Translations under genes and position numbers: made by a program | The notes under the pieces: generated by a model | Database searches by the model: none | The model's input: the letters and a program-made list of their open reading frames with translations, nothing else | Told to the model about the DNA's origin: nothing | Assembly (NCBI GenBank): GCA_017447265.1 | Contig: JAFSOA010000007.1 | Location: forward strand, 1 to 64,000 | Direction: 5' to 3' | Origin: Bacteroidales bacterium | Lineage (GTDB): Bacteria > Bacteroidota > Bacteroidia > Bacteroidales > UBA932 | Length of the DNA: 64,000 nucleotides | Shown: positions 42,467-51,107 of the stretch, piece after piece | Numbering within the stretch: the stretch's first letter is position 1 | Layout: every line of letters starts with the position of its first letter

Positions 42467-43429
42467 TCAGCGGGCTCTTCGAATTTCGGGTTGCTGTCTT
42501 TGCAAATTGGGGCTGATTCCCTCCCGGAATTCTGTGGGTGTCATACCGGTTTCCTGCCTGAAATAACGGCAGAAGAATGAATCTGTCTGGAAATGAAGCG
42601 CATCGGCAATCTCGCGGACACTCATCTGCGTTGAAGCCAACAGCGCCTTGGCCTCGATGATCACCCTGTCCTTGATCAGACGCATCGGCACTATTCCGGA
42701 AGCGAGCCGCACCATCTTCGAGAAATGCTTGGGAGACACGCAACACCGATCGGCATAGAAAGAGACATTCCGCTCACGGCTGGCATATACCTGAAGATCG
42801 TCCATGAACTTCAGGTAGATTTCCTGTTCCCGGGAATGGCGCTCCTCGTCTTTTCCGGCTGCGACGAGCATGGAAAGGAAAAGGTCGGACGACATACACA
42901 GAAAATGGCTGATGAGCGCCTGCTTGTAGGATCCCTGTGCCATCTCGTACAAAGCTTTGACTTCCTGATACAAACGGACATATGATTCCCGGAGCTGTGT
43001 CTCCAGATGGAGCCGAACCGGGATGGACCGGTGAAGCAGGAAAGATCTGGCATCCATTATCTGCCGCCCCATCAGTTCGCCTTCATCCACGTCGGCAAAG
43101 GCCATGGCAATGGTCTTGAGGTCCGCACTGCAAGTCAGGCTTTCGACAATCGAACCGTTCTTCACGAGCAAAAGATCATCCTTCCCGACTTGAAAGATCC
43201 TCCCGTTGATGGTGGCGGTCATCGATCCCTCCAGGCAGATGATGGTCGTCGTAAAACGAAGGATGTTCGGGAAAGACAACTTTTGCGCACCCGCATAGAC
43301 ATAATCCAGCAGCGTGTGGTTTCCGGACAGGTTGTCGTCGATGAAGATGGATTCCCCGACGATGATACTGTCTGCCATCTTCTGAAACAGGCGAGGAAAC
43401 AGGCTTCCTATGGGCCGGTCACTTGGCAT
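42467..43429 (-). CDS. AraC-family transcriptional regulator
   Basis: 320 residues; MADSIIVGESIFID at 43378 is a possible later start. The N-terminal part looks like a cupin-type sensor (CLEGSMTATINGRIFQVGKDDLLLVKNGSIVE). The C-terminal 100 residues are an AraC DNA-binding domain: VSFYADRCCVSPKHFSKMVRLASGIVPMRLIKDRVIIEAKALLAST, then MSVREIADALHFQTDSFFCRYFRQETGMTPTEFR. It diverges from the SDR gene 148 bases away and probably controls it. Local base composition is visibly more A+T-rich than the flanks. Confidence 0.92.
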   Translation of the reverse strand: MPSDRPIGSLFPRLFQKMADSIIVGESIFIDDNLSGNHTLLDYVYAGAQKLSFPNILRFTTTIICLEGSMTATINGRIFQVGKDDLLLVKNGSIVESLTCSADLKTIAMAFADVDEGELMGRQIMDARSFLLHRSIPVRLHLETQLRESYVRLYQEVKALYEMAQGSYKQALISHFLCMSSDLFLSMLVAAGKDEERHSREQEIYLKFMDDLQVYASRERNVSFYADRCCVSPKHFSKMVRLASGIVPMRLIKDRVIIEAKALLASTQMSVREIADALHFQTDSFFCRYFRQETGMTPTEFREGISPNLQRQQPEIRRAR

Positions 43430-43577
43430 ACCTTTTTTCTGTAAAAATACAGAAATACAATCAAAATCCCGATCTATTTCTGAAAAAGCGAAAAATGTAA
43501 CATTAATTGCGACATATCAGTAAGGCCTGTCAACTTTTATCATCATACCTTTATGATGCATTCACAGATCTATCACA

Positions 43578-44591
43578 ATGAACAAGTCAGTCTATATCGT
43601 TACCGGAGCCAACGGTCATCTCGCCGGCACCATCATCCGCTACCTCGAACGTCAGGATTGCCTGATACGCGGCTTGCTGCTCCCCTCCGAGAACAACACC
43701 GACCGGGAAAAGATCTCATACTACAAAGGGGACATCACCGTCCCGGAAACCATGGAAGCCCTCTTCTCCGGATTGGAAAATCATGCGGTCACCGTCATCC
43801 ATGCAGCCGGGCTGATCAGCATCGGCAACGAGATTACACCCGCCTTGTACAATGTAAATGTAAATGGCACCCGCAATGTCATCGCCATGTGCCGCAAATA
43901 TGGGGTCCGGCGCTTGCTGTATGTCAGTTCCGTACACGCCATCAGCGAGGGGGACGGGCATTCCGTCATCCGGGAGGTCACGTCCTTCCCGAAAGACGCG
44001 GTAACAGGAGCCTATGCCATCACAAAAGCAGAAGCGACACAAGCCGTCATGGACGCCGCTAAAGACGGGCTGGATGTCGTTATCGTGCATCCTTCCGGCA
44101 TCGTAGGGCCTTTTGACGACGGCAGGAACCACATCGTCCAGCTGATCCAGCGATTTCTGGACGGAAAACTGCCCGGAGGCGTGACCGGAGGCTATGATTT
44201 TGTAGATGTGAGGGATGTAGCGAAAGGCTGTATCGCGGCAGCGGAGAGAGGCAGAAGGGGAGAATGTTACATCCTGTCCAACCGTTTTGTCACCATCCCG
44301 GAGCTGATGGCCTGCATGGGAGCGGCAACGGGCAGAAAAGTCCCCCATTGTTACCCGCTCTGGCTGGTGAAAAGGATGGCGCCTCTTTTCGAATGGATCG
44401 GAAAAGTCACGCACACGAGGCCGCTGTTCACCCGGTACTCCCTGTATACGCTGGGGTCAAACGGCCGGTTTTCCCACGACAAGGCTACGACGGAACTCGG
44501 CTACTGTCCGATGGACATCAAAGATTCCGTCAGGGACACCATCCTCTATCTCCGGGGTGAAGCTGCTGATAATCTTCTCCCGGGCGCTTGA
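43578..44591 (+). CDS. NAD(P)-dependent epimerase/reductase (extended SDR)
   Basis: 337 residues. The Rossmann motif is VTGANGHLAGTIIRYL, the active-site pair YAITK (Tyr and Lys) with Ser in LLYVSSVHA, and HPSGIVGPFD. It resembles dihydroflavonol-4-reductase / 3-beta-hydroxysteroid-type SDRs found in many gut Bacteroidetes; substrate unknown. A weak -7 element, TACCTTTA, lies at about 43549. The adjacent divergent AraC gene is the likely regulator. Confidence 0.9.
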   Translation: MNKSVYIVTGANGHLAGTIIRYLERQDCLIRGLLLPSENNTDREKISYYKGDITVPETMEALFSGLENHAVTVIHAAGLISIGNEITPALYNVNVNGTRNVIAMCRKYGVRRLLYVSSVHAISEGDGHSVIREVTSFPKDAVTGAYAITKAEATQAVMDAAKDGLDVVIVHPSGIVGPFDDGRNHIVQLIQRFLDGKLPGGVTGGYDFVDVRDVAKGCIAAAERGRRGECYILSNRFVTIPELMACMGAATGRKVPHCYPLWLVKRMAPLFEWIGKVTHTRPLFTRYSLYTLGSNGRFSHDKATTELGYCPMDIKDSVRDTILYLRGEAADNLLPGA

Positions 44592-44626
44592 TTTCCCCGA
44601 ACGGATTATTCTTGGTCACTTTCGGT

Positions 44627-44864
44627 CGTGAGATCGATAACTCAGCATTTAATCGCCTGTCTCTTTAATGCGGGTAACGTCCCAGTTTTTGGGACGTTAC
44701 CGTCATAATCGACCTTATTTGCAGGTAACGTCCCATTTTCTGGGACGTTACCTGCACTTCCGCCCGTGGCAAAGAATAAAAGGGCTAAGCGCATATTTCG
44801 GCGGGAAACGGTTCACTGGTAAGCATCCGACCATCTGCATATTGGCAGCGGCGTGAGATCGATA
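44627..44864. repeat. Twin-hairpin element bounded by 13-bp direct repeats
   Basis: Two 29-base near-identical palindromic units at 44673-44701 and 44724-44752 (period 51), each GGTAACGTCCCA, 5-base loop, TGGGACGTTACC; the second stem extends to 15 bp (44721-44755). They lie between direct copies of cgtgagatcgata at 44627-44639 and 44852-44864. The segment fills most of the 282-base gap between the convergent SDR and small membrane protein genes. It could be a non-autonomous mobile or REP-like element, or a double terminator. Confidence 0.75.
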
Positions 44865-44873
44865 CGTCTGATT

Positions 44874-45086
44874 TTACCAGTTGAAGAATCTGCCGATATG
44901 GTGATAGAGCAGCCAGGCCGCCACGAGCATGGCGAACTTGAAATGACTTCGTCTGAGTTCTTTCAAGTCTTCTGGCGATATGCTTTCGTCATTTTTGTGC
45001 TTCCGATAATCTGCGATAATCGCAATGGTTGCTCCAATAATGACGACGATAAAAAAAACGTTAAATACAATTCTCCAAGTAGTCAT
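44874..45086 (-). CDS. Small two-helix membrane protein, unknown
   Basis: 70 residues. Helix 1 about 5-26 (IVFNVFFIVVIIGATIAIIAD), a charged linker RKHKNDESISPEDLKELRRSH, helix 2 about 49-62 (FKFAMLVAAWLLYHHI). It starts 24 bases after the stop of the lipoprotein gene on the same strand, which supports it being a real, cotranscribed gene. No family recognised. Confidence 0.65.
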   Translation of the reverse strand: MTTWRIVFNVFFIVVIIGATIAIIADYRKHKNDESISPEDLKELRRSHFKFAMLVAAWLLYHHIGRFFNW

Positions 45087-45110
45087 CGTATTTTCTTATA
45101 GGAATTCCAA

Positions 45111-46505
45111 CTAATTCTCCGCCTTGATGGTCACGCTGATGTAGAAAGAGAGGCGGATCGATGCGGGGATTTCTTTCGGATCGATGTCGGAAACGCCGAT
45201 CCGGAGATCACGGATCTCCTGTGTCCGGTAGGTCTTGCCGGGGACAGGTGTATCGTAGAGCGTGAGGACGCCCTTTTCGACTTCTGTCTGCGACGAAAAG
45301 TCGTCCGGCATGTATTCCAGTCCGTCGATGACCATGTGCACCGGAACGGGGAACAGGCGGCGGCAGGCGGCATAATCGCTGTAGACCAACCCCAGCTTGG
45401 CCACTTCGTCCGTGAAATTCACCGGATAACCCTTCCGGATTTCTTCCGCAGTCACTTCGTAGGACAGTTCGAACACGGTCGTATTGTACCAGGACATGAC
45501 CAGATGACAGGTCGAAGCGCCGCCCCAGCGATCCCGCAGGACCAGCGTGCCCGCCACGTCCTGCCGCTTGATGCCCGTGGAGTCCTGGAACTGCCGCCAG
45601 GTCTCGTTGTTGGCCGTATCGGGAACGAAACTCACATAGTGCTTCTCCTGATTGAAGTCGATATGCACGGCGGCCGTGCAGCCCTCGTCCGGCAGGAACG
45701 TCACTTCCGACAGATTTGCAGCCGAGTAGAAACGTGCATCGGATTTATCCTGGGTCATGAAGGTCAAACCGTCCAGCGGCACGTAAACCATACCGAGCGT
45801 ATCTTCCTGGACCGTGGTATCCCCTTCTTTCCTTGTCTTCTTCATCTTGAACGAAGCGTGCGGATAGAGCCAGCTGTCCAGGCCTTCCACGGGAAGCGGC
45901 ATCATCACGGTATTGAAGGCTTCCGAACTGATGTACTGGGGCTTGCCTTCCTTGTCTACATACGCGCCCACGAAGGCCATCCGGGAATCGTCCCAGATCG
46001 CCGCCTCGGAGGCCGAGGTCAGCGTCGCGAGATACTGCCCGTCGAGCGACTCGCCGGCGGCATTCTTGTCGACCTCCAGGTTCTTCAGGCTGAAATGGTC
46101 GGACTTCTTGACATACGAAGCCTTCGTCTCAGGCTCGACCCGGAAGAATTGTTTGCTGGAGATGCAGTCGAGGGCGATCATGTCTTTCGTCACCGCCACG
46201 CCGGAAGGATTGACCCGGAAAAGGGAGGAAAAATCCACGCTTTTGGTAATGGTATCGGCCGGGTTCGTGGCCATCACCAGCATGAAAGGCGTGTCGCTCT
46301 TCTTGAGGCCGTCATACTTCCCGGCCAACTCATCCAGACGCCGCTGTTCAGCTTCCTGCCTGGCCTGCAACTCCTGCAGCGCGCGCTCCTGATCGTTCAG
46401 CCTGTTTCCCTGCGCATCGAGAAGCTCCTTCCATGAAAGATCGTCGTGGAAACATCCTGCCAACAACATCAGGCAGGACATGATCAAAACCATCGTCTTT
46501 TTCAT
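45111..46505 (-). CDS. Hypothetical lipoprotein with coiled coil
   Basis: 464 residues from MKKTMVLIMSCLMLLAGC at 46505 (lipidated Cys18); a longer frame runs into the promoter. A short coiled coil (NRLNDQERALQELQARQEAEQRRLDELAGK) follows, then a mostly beta-predicted body with VNPSGVAVTKDMIALDC, VYVPLDGLTFMTQDKSDARFYSAAN and a C-terminal part ending ASIRLSFYISVTIKAEN. The coiled-coil start recalls DUF4988-type surface lipoproteins of Bacteroidetes. Function unknown. Confidence 0.82.
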   Translation of the reverse strand: MKKTMVLIMSCLMLLAGCFHDDLSWKELLDAQGNRLNDQERALQELQARQEAEQRRLDELAGKYDGLKKSDTPFMLVMATNPADTITKSVDFSSLFRVNPSGVAVTKDMIALDCISSKQFFRVEPETKASYVKKSDHFSLKNLEVDKNAAGESLDGQYLATLTSASEAAIWDDSRMAFVGAYVDKEGKPQYISSEAFNTVMMPLPVEGLDSWLYPHASFKMKKTRKEGDTTVQEDTLGMVYVPLDGLTFMTQDKSDARFYSAANLSEVTFLPDEGCTAAVHIDFNQEKHYVSFVPDTANNETWRQFQDSTGIKRQDVAGTLVLRDRWGGASTCHLVMSWYNTTVFELSYEVTAEEIRKGYPVNFTDEVAKLGLVYSDYAACRRLFPVPVHMVIDGLEYMPDDFSSQTEVEKGVLTLYDTPVPGKTYRTQEIRDLRIGVSDIDPKEIPASIRLSFYISVTIKAEN

Positions 46506-46525
46506 CTCTTTACTATTTTGGTAAT

Positions 46526-46533
46526 CAAATATA
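46526..46533 (-). promoter_or_regulatory. Promoter of the lipoprotein gene (-7 element)
   Basis: Minus strand TATATTTG, 20 bases before the ATG at 46505. No consensus -33 element seen. Confidence 0.5.
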
Positions 46534-46610
46534 AATATATGCATTTTTTGGCCGTTTTCCAAAAACGGATTTTCTGCCAGCCCGAACAAGACAATGTCAC
46601 AGCTTTTTTG

Positions 46611-46618
46611 TATATTTG
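46611..46618 (+). promoter_or_regulatory. Promoter of the YegP-like gene (-7 element)
   Basis: TATATTTG, 34 bases before the ATG at 46653. Distance to the divergent lipoprotein promoter is about 78 bases. Confidence 0.5.
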
Positions 46619-46652
46619 TAGGGTATATACAAATTTATCAACTTCAAACGCT

Positions 46653-46979
46653 ATGGCAAAATTTGAGATCACCACGAGAAAGAATGGCGAGTTCCAGTTC
46701 AATCTCAAGGCATCGAACGGCGAGGTCATCCTCACCAGCGAAGGCTACACCACCAAGGCCGCCTGCATCAACGGCGCCGAATCTGTCAAGAAGAACGCTG
46801 TCGAAGAGAAACGTTACGAGAAGATGGTTGCCAAGAACGGCAAGCCGTATTTCACGCTGAAGGCTACCAACGGCCAGATTATCGGCCAGAGCCAGATGTA
46901 CGCTTCCGAGCGCAACCGCGACAACGGCATCGCTTCGGTGATGAAGAACGCCCCGGTCGCCGAGATCGTGGAACTCTAA
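46653..46979 (+). CDS. YegP/DUF1508 family protein, two repeats
   Basis: 108 residues from MAKFEITTRKNGEFQFNLKASNG at 46653; upstream in-frame ATGs lie before the promoter. Two tandem DUF1508 units are visible: FEITTRKNGEFQFNLKASNGEVILTSEGY and YEKMVAKNGKPYFTLKATNGQIIGQSQMY, each ending in a run like K/R-x-x-x-x-x-G-I-x-S-V-x-K-N-A. A small, abundant cytosolic beta protein of unknown role. It is followed by a terminator. Confidence 0.93.
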   Translation: MAKFEITTRKNGEFQFNLKASNGEVILTSEGYTTKAACINGAESVKKNAVEEKRYEKMVAKNGKPYFTLKATNGQIIGQSQMYASERNRDNGIASVMKNAPVAEIVEL

Positions 46980-46999
46980 TCCGAACGACGGATATGATC

Positions 47000-47028
47000 T
47001 GGCCGGCCCCTGCGGGGTCGGCCATTTT
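47000..47028 (+). terminator. Terminator after the YegP-like gene
   Basis: TGGCCGGCCCC, loop TGC, GGGGTCGGCCA, then TTTT. Strong GC stem. Confidence 0.85.
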
Positions 47029-47114
47029 ATCGAGCACGATTTGAAAAATTTCTTAAAAAATTATTGTAATTCGATAAAATTTTACATATTTGCAGAAAAT
47101 TAAACATTACAACC

Positions 47115-47726
47115 ATGATTACAACCTGGTGGGCAACCCTTTCCATCGCCATGAAAATCCTGTGGGGCGTCACGCTGACAGCTTCCCTGATCTTCCTGAT
47201 CCAGAGCATCCTGACCTTCATCGGCGCTGATGCCGGCGAAGGCGGTATCGACACGGACGTCGACACGGGCTTCGACTCGGAAGAGGCCGACGCGGCCGTC
47301 GATGGCGGAACCAACCTGCTGACCTTCCGCAACTTCGTCAATTTTACCCTGGGTTTCGGCTGGTCGGCCATCCTGCTGCAGGACAAGATTCACTCCGTTC
47401 CCCTGCTGCTGATCGTCTCCGCGCTGATTGGCGTAGCCCTGGTGATTGCGGTCATGTATCTGTTCAAATGGCTGAGCGGCATGCAGCAGTCGGGCAACAT
47501 CAATCTCTACAAATCGGCCGTAGGCTGCAATGGCAATGTCTATCTGACCATCCCCGGCGAACGGCAGGGCGAAGGCAAAGTCCAGCTCTCCATCAACAAT
47601 GCCGTGCGCGAATATAAAGCCGTCACCGACGGCGAAACGCTCAAGACGAACACCCCGATCCGCGTGGTCGAAGTCATCGGTCCCGATACCGTGCTCGTCG
47701 AACCCCTTGAATCATTAATCATCTAA
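47115..47726 (+). CDS. NfeD-like membrane protein
   Basis: 203 residues: a first helix (KILWGVTLTASLIFLIQSILTFIG), an acidic loop (DTDVDTGFDSEEADAAVDGG), two more helices (FVNFTLGFGWSAILL, VPLLLIVSALIGVALVIAVMYLF) and a C-terminal OB-fold-like part (AVGCNGNVYLTIPGERQGEGKVQLSINNAVREYKAVTD, IRVVEVIGPDTVLVEPL). NfeD proteins are the usual partners of flotillins, which is the next gene 16 bases on. A near-match -7 element (CATATTTG) lies about 20 bases upstream. Confidence 0.88.
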   Translation: MITTWWATLSIAMKILWGVTLTASLIFLIQSILTFIGADAGEGGIDTDVDTGFDSEEADAAVDGGTNLLTFRNFVNFTLGFGWSAILLQDKIHSVPLLLIVSALIGVALVIAVMYLFKWLSGMQQSGNINLYKSAVGCNGNVYLTIPGERQGEGKVQLSINNAVREYKAVTDGETLKTNTPIRVVEVIGPDTVLVEPLESLII

Positions 47727-47742
47727 AAACACCGAAAAGTAT

Positions 47743-49164
47743 ATGGAACTCTATCTGATCCTGATCCTCGTGGCGGTCGTTTTTGTCACCTTCACCGCCA
47801 TCCTGCGGCGCTACAAACGCTGCCCCTCCGACAAAATCCTGGTCATTTACGGTAAGACCGGCAAAAACAAGGAGGGTGGCATCTCGTCGGCCCGCTGCAT
47901 CCACGGCGGCGCCTCCTTCATCTGGCCTGTGTTCCAAAGCTACGCGTTCCTCGACCTGACCCCCATCTCGATCGAATGCAACCTGACCAACGCACTGTCG
48001 AAGCAGAACATCCGCGTCGACGTACCGTGCCGCTTTACCGTAGGTATCTCCACCGAGCCCGACAATATGACCAACGCCGCAGAGCGCCTGCTGGGCCTGA
48101 CCACCGACCAGATCCAGAACATCGCCACCGATATCCTCTTCGGCCAGCTTCGTCTGGTGATTGCCACCATGGACATCGAGGAGATCAACGCCGACCGCGA
48201 CAAGTTCCTGGCCAATGTTTCGACCAACGTGGAAGCCGAGCTCCGCAAGATCGGCCTGAAACTGATCAACGTCAACGTCACCGATATCCGCGACGAATCG
48301 GGCTATATCGAGGCGCTCGGCAAGGAAGCTGCCGCCAAGGCCATCAACGAAGCCAAGAAGAGCGTGGCCGAGCAGAACCGTTTCGGTGAGATCGGCAAGG
48401 CCGAAGCCGACCGGGACAAAGATATCCGTATCGCCGAGACCACCCGGGACACCCGTATCCGTACCGCCGAAGCCAACGCAAAGGCCGTCGAGGGTGAGAA
48501 CAACTCGAAGATCTCCATCGCCCAGTCCGACGCGAACCGTCGCGAGAAAGAAGCGGAAGCCTCCCGCATCGCCGTCGCCGCCGAGAAGGTGCAGGCCGCC
48601 AAGGCCCTCGAAGAAGCCTACAAGAGCGAGCGTGACGCCGAGCTGGCCCGCGCCGAACGCGAGAAAGCCACGCAGCAGGCCAACATCGTGGTCGCCGCAC
48701 AGATCGAGAAGGAAAAAGCCATCATCGATGCGGAAGCAGAAGCCGAGCAGATCCGCCGCAAGGCCAAAGGTGAAGCGGACGCCATCTACGCCAAGATGGA
48801 TGCACAGGCCCGCGGTACCCTGGAGATCCTCTCCAAGCAGGCAGAAGGCTTCGGCCAGTTGGTCGCAGCCGCCGGCGGAGACGCCCAGCAGGCCATCACG
48901 ATGCTGATCACCGACAAGCTCCCCGAACTCGTGGCCACGCAGGTCGAGGCCGTCAAGGGCATCAACATCGACAAGGTCACGGTGTGGGACAACGGTGGAG
49001 GCGCCGACGGCAAGACCGCCACTTCCAACTTCATCTCGGGGCTGATGAAATCGGTCCCTCCGTTGGAAGACCTTTTCAAACTCGCCGGCATGGAGCTGCC
49101 GTCCTACCTGAAAGGCAAGTCCGTTTCGACCAGTGAACCTGTAGAAATCAAGGAAGAAGCGTAG
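47743..49164 (+). CDS. Flotillin-like SPFH-domain protein
   Basis: 473 residues. An N-terminal membrane helix (ELYLILILVAVVFVTFTAILRRY), SPFH/PHB domain (about 25-190, GGASFIWPVFQSYAFLDLTPISIE), a long Ala/Glu/Lys-rich coiled coil (about 190-360) and a flotillin-type C-terminal part (GQLVAAAGGDAQQAITMLITDKLPELVATQ, IDKVTVWDNGG). Forms membrane scaffold assemblies in functional microdomains. Operon with nfeD before it and a small HTH gene 2 bases after it. Confidence 0.94.
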   Translation: MELYLILILVAVVFVTFTAILRRYKRCPSDKILVIYGKTGKNKEGGISSARCIHGGASFIWPVFQSYAFLDLTPISIECNLTNALSKQNIRVDVPCRFTVGISTEPDNMTNAAERLLGLTTDQIQNIATDILFGQLRLVIATMDIEEINADRDKFLANVSTNVEAELRKIGLKLINVNVTDIRDESGYIEALGKEAAAKAINEAKKSVAEQNRFGEIGKAEADRDKDIRIAETTRDTRIRTAEANAKAVEGENNSKISIAQSDANRREKEAEASRIAVAAEKVQAAKALEEAYKSERDAELARAEREKATQQANIVVAAQIEKEKAIIDAEAEAEQIRRKAKGEADAIYAKMDAQARGTLEILSKQAEGFGQLVAAAGGDAQQAITMLITDKLPELVATQVEAVKGINIDKVTVWDNGGGADGKTATSNFISGLMKSVPPLEDLFKLAGMELPSYLKGKSVSTSEPVEIKEEA

Positions 49165-49166
49165 TT

Positions 49167-49373
49167 ATGCCGATCATTATCAACATCGATGTGATGCTGG
49201 CCCGCAGAAAGATGTCGTCCGGTGAGCTCGCCCAGCGGATCGGCATCTCTGCGGCCAACCTCTCCATCCTCAAGACCGGCAAAGCCAAGGCCGTGCGCTT
49301 CACCACGCTCGAAGCCATCTGCAAGGCCCTGGACTGCCAGCCCGGCGACCTGTTGGAATATCGTTCTGACTGA
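49167..49373 (+). CDS. Small XRE/Cro-type helix-turn-helix protein
   Basis: 68 residues: IDVMLARRKMSSGELAQRIGISAANLSILKTGKAKAVRFTTLEAICKALDCQPGDLLEY, a complete HTH_3/HTH_26 fold resembling B. subtilis YozG. Such regulators are often coded beside a membrane protein of the DUF2975 type; here it follows flotillin by 2 bases. It may autoregulate the nfeD-flotillin operon. Confidence 0.92.
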   Translation: MPIIINIDVMLARRKMSSGELAQRIGISAANLSILKTGKAKAVRFTTLEAICKALDCQPGDLLEYRSD

Positions 49374-49408
49374 AAGGAGGCGGGCGGCCGCCTGCGGCAC
49401 CAAACACG

Positions 49409-49437
49409 AAAAAACTCCTTGCAAAGGGAGTTTTTTT
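49409..49437 (+). terminator. Terminator after the HTH gene
   Basis: AAAACTCC, TTGCAAA loop, GGGAGTTTTTTT. The stem's A and T flanks allow action in both directions. Confidence 0.8.
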
Positions 49438-49438
49438 G

Positions 49439-49446
49439 TACATTTG
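49439..49446 (+). promoter_or_regulatory. Promoter of the heptose operon (-7 element)
   Basis: TACATTTG immediately after the preceding terminator and 42 bases before the ATG at 49489. Confidence 0.55.
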
Positions 49447-49488
49447 TAGATTGTAATCGCTGATACACAGCTTACCGATAAACAGCTT

Positions 49489-50535
49489 ATGGAATCTTCC
49501 GTCTATTATAGAAGCAAAGCGCCTTTCCGACTGGGCATCGCCGGAGGCGGCACCGACGTGTCTCCTTATTCCGACTTGTTCGGAGGTGCCGTGCTCAATG
49601 TGACCATCGACCGATTCGCCTACGCCACGATCGTTCCCAACGACGAAGGCAAGATCCGTTTCGTCCATGTCAACGACAAAGTCGTGCAGGAGTACGGCGC
49701 GACCCCGTTCATCGAGCCGGTCGGTCCCCTGATGCTGCAGTGCGGCATCTACAACCGGATCGTCAGGCAGTTCAACGACGGAAAACCGCTTTCTTTCGAA
49801 CTCACCACCCAGATGGACGTACCTTCAGGCTCCGGCCTGGGGACCTCTTCCACCCTGGTGGTCGCCATCCTGGGCGCGTTCGTGGAATGGCTCAACCTCC
49901 CGCTGGGCAAATACGACATCGCCCGGCTGGCCTACGAGATCGAGCGCATCGACCTGGGTCTGGCGGGCGGCAAGCAGGACCAGTACGCCGCCACCTTCGG
50001 CGGCGTCAACTTCATGGAATTCCTGAGCGAGGACCGCGTGATCGTCAACCCGCTGAGCATTCCCGACAACGTCCTCAACGAATGGGCCCTCAACACCGTG
50101 CTGCTCTATACCAACAAGCGGCGCGAATCGGCCCGTATCATTGAGGAGCAGATGGCCAACGTCAAGAAAAAGAACAACGATTCCGTGGAGGCCATGCACC
50201 GGGTGAAGGACGAAGCCTTTCGCATGAAGAAAAGCCTGCTCCAGAGCAACCTCCAGGACCTGGGCCCCGCCCTCAACACCAGCTGGGTCAACAAGAAGAA
50301 GATGGCGGGCGGCATTTCCAATCCCTTTATCGACCAGCTCTACGAGACCGCCATCAACGCCGGTGCGACGGGTGGCAAGATTTCGGGCGCCGGCGGCGGC
50401 GGTTTCATGTTTTTCTACTGCCCCGGCAACACCCGCTACGCCGTGGAGCAGGCACTCATGGACCTGCAGATCGGCGAAGTATATGATTTTGAATTCAGCA
50501 AAGAAGGACTGACCACATGGACTGTAAACAAGTAA
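49489..50535 (+). CDS. hddA: D-glycero-alpha-D-manno-heptose 7-phosphate 1-kinase
   Basis: GHMP kinase of the GDP-heptose pathway. Motifs: SKAPFRLGIAGGGTDVSPYSD at the start, MDVPSGSGLGTSSTLVVAILGAF (phosphate loop) and GGKISGAGGGGFMFFYC at the end. 348 residues. Its end overlaps gmhA by 19 bases. With GmhA, HddC and GmhB coded next to it, an alpha-anomer, GDP-activated route is indicated rather than the ADP-heptose (HldE) route. Confidence 0.93.
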   Translation: MESSVYYRSKAPFRLGIAGGGTDVSPYSDLFGGAVLNVTIDRFAYATIVPNDEGKIRFVHVNDKVVQEYGATPFIEPVGPLMLQCGIYNRIVRQFNDGKPLSFELTTQMDVPSGSGLGTSSTLVVAILGAFVEWLNLPLGKYDIARLAYEIERIDLGLAGGKQDQYAATFGGVNFMEFLSEDRVIVNPLSIPDNVLNEWALNTVLLYTNKRRESARIIEEQMANVKKKNNDSVEAMHRVKDEAFRMKKSLLQSNLQDLGPALNTSWVNKKKMAGGISNPFIDQLYETAINAGATGGKISGAGGGGFMFFYCPGNTRYAVEQALMDLQIGEVYDFEFSKEGLTTWTVNK

Positions 50536-51107
50536 TCTCCGCCCGCCTGCGGACGCACATCGATACCCTTTCCCTGCTGGAACAGGATGAAACCCTCAAG
50601 GCGGCCATCGCCCGGGCTGTCGGAAAGATCGTCGCCTGCTTCAAGGCCGGCGGCCGCGTGTATTTCTGCGGCAATGGCGGCAGCGCCGCCGATGCCCAGC
50701 ATCTGGCCGCCGAGTTTTCGGGCCGCTTCTACTTCGACCGGCCCGTACTGCCGGCCGACGCCCTGCACTGCAACACCTCCTACCTGACCGCCGTGGCCAA
50801 CGACTACGGCTATGAGAAGGTCTTTGCCCGGCTCATCTCGGGACTGGGCCGTCCCGGAGACATTCTGGTGGGGATCTCGACCTCGGGCAATTCAGGGAAC
50901 ATCCTCCAGGCTTTCGACGTCTGCCGTGAAAAAGGCCTCTGTACCATCGCCATGACCGGCGCTTCCGGCGGCAAGATGCGCGAAAAGGCCGACCTGCTGA
51001 TCAATGTCCCGTCCAACGACACGCCCCGGATCCAGGAGGCGCACATCACGGTGGGACACATCATCTGCGAACTGGTGGAGCAGGAAATCTTCGGAGAAAA
51101 GCAATAA
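50517..51107 (+). CDS. gmhA: Sedoheptulose-7-phosphate isomerase
   Basis: SIS-domain enzyme, first step of heptose nucleotide synthesis. FCGNGGSAADAQHLAAEFSGRFY, NDYGYEKVFARLI, ISTSGNSGNILQAF and IQEAHITVGHIICELVE are typical. 196 residues. The stop overlaps the next ATG as TAATG. Confidence 0.95.
   Translation: MDCKQVISARLRTHIDTLSLLEQDETLKAAIARAVGKIVACFKAGGRVYFCGNGGSAADAQHLAAEFSGRFYFDRPVLPADALHCNTSYLTAVANDYGYEKVFARLISGLGRPGDILVGISTSGNSGNILQAFDVCREKGLCTIAMTGASGGKMREKADLLINVPSNDTPRIQEAHITVGHIICELVEQEIFGEKQ

Noticed and set aside
44673..44752. Possible minimal CRISPR array (two 29-base repeats, 22-base spacer)
   Set aside because: Only two units, full palindromes, differing in the loop, and no cas genes in the window.
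44668..44856. 62-residue plus-strand frame across the twin hairpins
   Set aside because: Its repeated peptide text comes only from translating the palindromic DNA repeats; no promoter or related protein.
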